Shown in pieces: positions 60,329-64,000 of a stretch of DNA of 64,000 nt. Each line of letters starts with the position of its first letter. Within the stretch, counting starts at the first letter, position 1. The notes below the pieces were generated by a model. That model was not told the DNA's origin. It saw nothing but the letters and a program-made list of their open reading frames with translations, and did no database searches. The stretch is from Synechocystis sp. PCC 7509 (GTDB lineage Bacteria > Cyanobacteriota > Cyanobacteriia > Cyanobacteriales > Chroococcidiopsidaceae), in NCBI RefSeq assembly GCF_000332075.2, contig NZ_ALVU02000001.1:1321193-1385192 (forward strand), read 5' to 3'. The position numbers and the translations under genes are program-made.

Positions 60329-60912
60329 CCATCCCCTAAAGCCTCCGCTACTACTTTCAAACATCCTTGATCTGTCACCATCCAATCATGGCGCAATACG
60401 TGCAGGGGAATATTTTTGCCCACAGGTAGCTCGGAACTATTTGCTGGCACAATCATTAAATCGTAAGGTGTCCAAATAGATGTAAAGTTTATACGCTCCA
60501 ACATTTCCACGTCTTGCTCTAAGTCTTGCAAAAAAGCGCTATAAGGTCGCATTTGTACGCAACCGGGAGTGTCAAACAAATGAGCTACCCAAGTTCCTTG
60601 ATGGGGAGAAGCTATAGTAATAAAGTTTTTTACTCGTTCTATTCCCCCCAACCTTTGAATGTAATAGCGGCTAACAATTCCCCCCATACTAAAGCCAATT
60701 ACACTTAGTTTTTGATCGGGGGCAAAAGTTTCATTTACATAATCCGCTACCTGTTGCGCCAATTTGTCAAGAGGCAATTCCCCATTACTTGGTAGCAAAT
60801 CAAGATCGTACACTGACCAACCAAGCTTTATTAAACTTGGAGCCATGGTTTGAAAAATTGCCCTTGTGTCATTTAATCCATGAACCAATAGTACGCATTT
60901 GCTAGTTTTCAA
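60325..60912 (-). CDS. lipase-like alpha/beta hydrolase
   Basis: 195 residues. Oxyanion segment LLVHGLNDTRAIFQTM, nucleophile elbow GFSMGGIVSRYYIQR, and ITIASPHQGTWVAHLF match lipases of the LipA/PGAP1-like group. The catalytic histidine is probably in LHVLRHDWMVTD. TTG start at 60912 with no better codon close by; the exact start is uncertain. Substrate not known. Confidence 0.83.
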   Translation of the reverse strand: MKTSKCVLLVHGLNDTRAIFQTMAPSLIKLGWSVYDLDLLPSNGELPLDKLAQQVADYVNETFAPDQKLSVIGFSMGGIVSRYYIQRLGGIERVKNFITIASPHQGTWVAHLFDTPGCVQMRPYSAFLQDLEQDVEMLERINFTSIWTPYDLMIVPANSSELPVGKNIPLHVLRHDWMVTDQGCLKVVAEALGDG

Positions 60913-61364
60913 ACTTGTCTTATCCCTTTTTATACTTACTACTTGAGCTAGAGGATTTATTTAAGGTACTGGGCTAATATATAACTCAACTTTAACTCAG
61001 TGCAATCTGTACCTTTTACTTAAATCTATTTTAAATATATGTAACTATTTACTAAGTAATTCCCTATATTACTCCTCTTGATAATTAAGTATTAATGCTT
61101 AATTATCAGTCTTGTATAAGTTTTGTTAACAATTATATAAAATTCTTGCAATAAGTCACAAAGAGAACTCATAATTAATGTGAACTAAGTGCAAGTTGTA
61201 GTTAACAAAAAGCAATTTAATAACAACTAAAAATTGCTATTAACAACAAGTAAATTGTTTGTAAGTAATTGCATAACGAGACAGAGCAATAGACCAATAG
61301 TTTCTGCATAAAAAGAAAATTTTGTTGTTACTTTAATCATTGTTAGAAATCAGGAGAAATTATA
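60913..61364. other. 452-bp AT-rich region, promoter of the Ala/Lys-rich gene
   Basis: Very AT-rich. It contains a perfect 11-bp hairpin (61079-61108) and, near the right end, a good ribosome binding site AGGAG (61352-61356) eight bases before the ATG. No open frame or RNA gene is evident. The long leader suggests regulated transcription. Confidence 0.5.
61079..61108. repeat. AT-rich perfect inverted repeat
   Basis: TGATAATTAAG (61079-61089), TATTAATG loop, CTTAATTATCA (61098-61108). Lies about 260 bp upstream of the next start. Could be an operator or the end of the leftward hydrolase promoter region; no T run. Confidence 0.5.
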
Positions 61365-62006
61365 ATGATTGGCAGTTTAAAAAATATATTGACGGGAATT
61401 TTATCGTTTTTTGTTGGGTTGTTTGCTGGTAAAAAAGCCCAAGCCGATAAGCAAATAGCTTCAGGTTCGGCTAAAGCCAAAAAACGTAGTGGCTATTTTA
61501 TGGAACTTGATGAATCAGAAGATCCCAAGTTTTTAACTGAACCTGTTGCTGCGGTAAAACAAGCTGTAGAAAAAACTAAAAATGCGACAGTTGAAGCCGC
61601 AAAGCAAGTAGCAGAAATCGTAAAAACTTCTGAGCCAGTAGCCGCCACAAAACAAGCTATAGATAAAGATAAAACTTCTGAGCCAGTAACCGCAGCAAAA
61701 CAAGCTATAGATGAAGCTAAAAATACCGAATCTACGCCCAAAGAAACAACAAAAACTGCTGAACCTGTAGCCGCTAAAAAAAGTAAGGTTGAGTTAGTAC
61801 AAACAGCAGAAGGTTTGAAAGCAGAGCCAGCAAAACCAAGTAAATCTATAGCCGCAAGCAGCAACGGACAAAGCAAAACTGAAACGACTTTTGCACCCAA
61901 GTATCTTAACCCAGTTAATAGTTCAAGTAGCCGCCGTCGCCCTGGGGCAAATATGACTAATTTCCTGGATATGGCAAATCAAGTCAATAGTCCTACTAAA
62001 GGTTAA
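61365..62006 (+). CDS. Ala/Lys/Glu-rich membrane-tethered protein with EPVAA repeats
   Basis: 213 residues. N-terminal hydrophobic helix (LTGILSFFVGLFAG, about 9-22), then a disordered, Ala/Lys/Thr-rich region with repeated TEPVAAVKQAVEK, SEPVAATKQAIDK, SEPVTAAKQAIDE and AEPVAAKKSK units. The C-terminal part contains TFAPKYLNP and SRRRPGANMTNFLDMANQV, short motifs that look conserved. Resembles small stress or envelope proteins; not assigned to a family. Strong Shine-Dalgarno (AGGAG) and a good terminator indicate high expression. Confidence 0.68.
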   Translation: MIGSLKNILTGILSFFVGLFAGKKAQADKQIASGSAKAKKRSGYFMELDESEDPKFLTEPVAAVKQAVEKTKNATVEAAKQVAEIVKTSEPVAATKQAIDKDKTSEPVTAAKQAIDEAKNTESTPKETTKTAEPVAAKKSKVELVQTAEGLKAEPAKPSKSIAASSNGQSKTETTFAPKYLNPVNSSSSRRRPGANMTNFLDMANQVNSPTKG

Positions 62007-62015
62007 TTAAAATTT

Positions 62016-62046
62016 AGAGGAGAATTAAATGTTCTCCTCTTTTTTA
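62016..62046 (+). terminator. terminator after the Ala/Lys-rich gene
   Basis: AGAGGAGAA (62016-62024), loop TTAAATG, TTCTCCTCT (62032-62040), then TTTTTATT. Perfect 9-bp stem. It overlaps the last codons of the convergent TPR gene, whose C-terminal KKEENI is encoded by the stem. Confidence 0.85.
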
Positions 62047-63116
62047 TTAGCAGCTTTAATCGATACTAAAGTGCTGTACAACATAAACGCAGAATCCCAG
62101 GTAGAGGGAGTACGGCGAAAAAGATGAATATTAGAGGGAATGCGCTTCAATAGCTCAATTTGATCGATTACAGTTTCTGCAAAAGGAGAAAAATCAGACC
62201 AAATTGGAGTAGTGGGTAGTTGCAAAGAGAGAAAATCGAGCAGACTATTCCAGCTAATTCTAATAGTTGAGCGATCGCTTTTATCAATTTTAGTAACGCC
62301 TTTTTGGTACTCGTAGCTGTTATCGTGAATACGCAAAATGCAACCTCTGCTAGGAAGGACTAAATCGCAAAAGTGGGCGTAGTCTTGAGTTTTGGTTTTG
62401 CGCTGAAGTTTGCCTCGTACATCTCGGTCTACAACTTGCTCAAAAATGGGTAATAGTCCTAAAATGCGATCGCTTACTTCTGACCATTCAAAAGACATAG
62501 CCCCCATTTGTCCTTGTTCGTTTTGGCAAATTACCGTAGCTTGAGGTTCAGCGTGCTGAATATAGCTAACTTGAAAAACGCGAATTTGGTTAATTTCAGC
62601 TATATTTGCCCAAAAACAAGGAATCCCAGCAGCGCGGAGTTCTTGACCTAAAAATTGTAATTCCCCAATAGTACCGCTTTTGTAAAACCGCCAACCGCGA
62701 CTAGGAAGCTGTAACCGTGCGGCGTAGGGTTCAATTTCCATAATTTGAGCAAAGTTTTGCGCCGCTACAGTTTTACTTTCACTAGAAATTGCTTCTAATA
62801 CTAATACACCTAATTGATTATTATTTGACCCTGTAGTAGCTTGAGCAATTCCCCGTTGTCTTTGTTCTTGAATTAGGGTTTCTAGGCGCTGTAGTCCTTG
62901 ACGTATTTGAGAAAGAAGTTTTGTATTCGTAACGTTTTTTAGCAAACTGCGATAAACTTTTTGAGCGGATTCTAGTTCGCCTAACTCCTCGTACAATCTT
63001 CCGGCGTAAAATTGCACCCAGGGGTTTTCGGGGGATGTTTGCAATAATGGTTGCAAAAGTTGGGCGGCGGCTTGGTAATCTTGGCGTTCAAAAGCAGCAA
63101 TAACATAGTCAAGCAT
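62025..63116 (-). CDS. TPR-containing cyanobacterial protein
   Basis: 363 residues. The first 75 residues hold two TPR-like units (YQAAAQLLQPLLQTSPEN, ELESAQKVYRSLLKNVTN). The rest is a globular domain seen in cyanobacteria: EPYAARLQLPSRGWRFYKSG, ELRAAGIPCFWANIAEINQI, RFC-free basic loops and HLFRRTPSTWDSAFMLYSTL at the end. No enzyme motif recognised. Followed on the same strand, upstream, by rsmE about 80 bp away. Confidence 0.7.
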   Translation of the reverse strand: MLDYVIAAFERQDYQAAAQLLQPLLQTSPENPWVQFYAGRLYEELGELESAQKVYRSLLKNVTNTKLLSQIRQGLQRLETLIQEQRQRGIAQATTGSNNNQLGVLVLEAISSESKTVAAQNFAQIMEIEPYAARLQLPSRGWRFYKSGTIGELQFLGQELRAAGIPCFWANIAEINQIRVFQVSYIQHAEPQATVICQNEQGQMGAMSFEWSEVSDRILGLLPIFEQVVDRDVRGKLQRKTKTQDYAHFCDLVLPSRGCILRIHDNSYEYQKGVTKIDKSDRSTIRISWNSLLDFLSLQLPTTPIWSDFSPFAETVIDQIELLKRIPSNIHLFRRTPSTWDSAFMLYSTLVSIKAANKKEENI

Positions 63117-63194
63117 AGCGATGAAAATAGTTATAAAAAAGCTAAAGTCCCAGTTTACTAGCTTAGGATAATTAATTAGCGCGATCGCGTTTAA

Positions 63195-63911
63195 TTATTT
63201 TCTAGCTTCAAAAGCCGCCGCCACAATAGCTACAGCAACAATTGGCGCGGTAACGGCTCTTAAAATGCGATTTCCTAAAGAAACCTTTTGAAACCCCGAA
63301 GCAATCGCTTTATCAATTTCTGCACCTGTCCAGCCTCCTTCAGCGCCAATAGCGATCGCAATTTCCCCTTCCCTTGCAGAATTAATTGCTACTTTTAAAT
63401 GAGGATTATCGCCCCGCGCCACGCATAAATAACGATAATTAGATTTAACGGTAGTAAGCGCCGAACTAAAAGCCACAGGCTCTAAAATAGCCGGGATAAT
63501 CGATCTTTCTGATTGTTCCGCAGCCTCTAAAGCAATTCGCCGCCACCGTTCTAGTTTTTGGGGACTGGGATTAAGAATAGTGCGATCGCTAATTACGGGC
63601 ATAATTGTTGTTACGCCTAGTTCTGTACAGCATCGCACTACTTCATCAAAGCCGTTTCCTTTTGGTAAAGCAGCAATTAAAGTAATAGCTACAGGTAACT
63701 CGCTTGTAACTTCTAGCGGTTCTAAAATCTGTGCTTTTTGGTCTTCTAGTACCGCCAGCCACGAATTACCCTTACCATCCATCGCAATAAAAGACTTGCC
63801 CTTTTCTAACCGTAAAACGCGGCTTAGATAGTGCAATTGTTCTCGTGTTAGCAAAATTTGTTTGTCTTGCAGTTGAGAAAATGCGATCGCAAGTCTTTGT
63901 AATTGTGCCAT
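63195..63911 (-). CDS. rsmE: 16S rRNA (uracil1498-N3)-methyltransferase
   Basis: 238 residues of the SPOUT class. HYLSRVLRLEKGKSFIAMDG, ALPKGNGFDEVVRCCTELGV, SERSIIPAILEP, and the knot IAIGAEGGWTGAEIDKAIAS with LGNRILRAVTAPIVAVAIV. The usual LGxRILRxETA reads LGNRILRAVTA here, a small departure. The ATG overlaps the stop of the upstream partial gene as TAATG. Confidence 0.93.
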   Translation of the reverse strand: MAQLQRLAIAFSQLQDKQILLTREQLHYLSRVLRLEKGKSFIAMDGKGNSWLAVLEDQKAQILEPLEVTSELPVAITLIAALPKGNGFDEVVRCCTELGVTTIMPVISDRTILNPSPQKLERWRRIALEAAEQSERSIIPAILEPVAFSSALTTVKSNYRYLCVARGDNPHLKVAINSAREGEIAIAIGAEGGWTGAEIDKAIASGFQKVSLGNRILRAVTAPIVAVAIVAAAFEARK

Positions 63912-64000
63912 TAATCAGCTTTTAAATAAGCCTCAATTGCAGCGTTAGCAAGTTGAGTCATCGATTTACCTTGGCTAGTAGCAGCATTTTTTAGCTGAAG
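63911..64000 (-). CDS. ribbon-helix-helix-like protein, 5' end cut by window edge
   Basis: Only the last 29 codons and the stop are in the window: LQLKNAATSQGKSMTQLANA and then AIEAYLKAD. The pattern fits the C-terminal helices of CopG/Arc-type ribbon-helix-helix proteins, often antitoxins. It is translationally coupled to rsmE (TAATG). Length and partner are unknown. Confidence 0.5.
   Translation of the reverse strand, partial: LQLKNAATSQGKSMTQLANAAIEAYLKAD

Overview
The window is chromosomal DNA from a cyanobacterium. The evidence is the very frequent HIP1 octamer GCGATCGC in genes and spacers, the cyanobacterial transcription factors RpaA and NtcA, a high-light-inducible protein, a carotenoid oxygenase, a fibrillin-like protein, a VTE6-type (DUF92) protein and several cyanobacterial families (DUF3084, DUF3146, Uma2). 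Genus cannot be fixed from the sequence alone; gene content and dispersed intergenic palindromes fit the Nostocales/Chroococcidiopsis-like side of the phylum. Both window edges cut genes: threonine synthase on the left and a small ribbon-helix-helix-like protein on the right.

Layout. 1-6.1 kb: thrC with a MoaD/ThiS-like carrier, pyrD, secreted and membrane proteins, and a YheT-type hydrolase coupled to a DUF202 protein. 6.3-10.3 kb: the response regulator rpaA facing a 1041-residue membrane protein built from tandem ~77-residue helical repeats. 10.7-16.4 kb: a high-light protein, then the most interesting block: a coiled-coil protein followed by four tightly coupled genes encoding a transmembrane OmpA-domain protein with a Roadblock-like middle region, a Ras-like small GTPase, a degenerate class III cyclase and a histidine kinase. 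16.8-22.5 kb: carotenoid oxygenase with a BT1-family transporter, an IS200/IS605 remnant, and glyS. 22.7-27.5 kb: an RNA-repair operon (Hen1, a nucleotidyltransferase, Pnkp).

28-34 kb: a truncated MscS-like membrane protein, a DUF697-type GTPase, YqgF-like and DUF3084 proteins. 34-38.4 kb: ntcA, fabI, hisB, a possible 35-residue membrane peptide, and murD. 38.4-42.7 kb: an M28 peptidase, cobalamin adenosyltransferase, a macrodomain protein followed by a deoxyhypusine-synthase-like protein, and a Uma2 protein. 43-48.4 kb: a phosphate transporter, a J-domain/TPR protein coupled to hisZ, an overlapping ferredoxin-nuclease-inositol monophosphatase operon, and tRNA-Ser(GGA). 48.5-57.6 kb: a two-gene small operon, PBP2, a secreted repeat protein, an AT-rich HEPN-domain gene, a fibrillin-like protein, and a PD-(D/E)XK nuclease with recJ. 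58-64 kb: a GH130-like propeller protein, a DUF92 protein, a glyoxalase-fold protein, a lipase-like hydrolase, an Ala/Lys-rich protein, a TPR protein and rsmE.

How genes work together. Most of the window is core metabolism in short operons separated by perfect palindromes. Several palindromes belong to a dispersed family; two supply stop codons of flanking genes, and two further palindromic segments seem to sit in frame inside coding regions (pnkp and the macrodomain gene). The best candidate for an undescribed system is the five-gene coiled-coil/OmpA-Roadblock/GTPase/pseudo-cyclase/kinase block. Its layout suggests a cell-wall-anchored transmembrane switch controlling a small GTPase; this is inference from domains and gene coupling.
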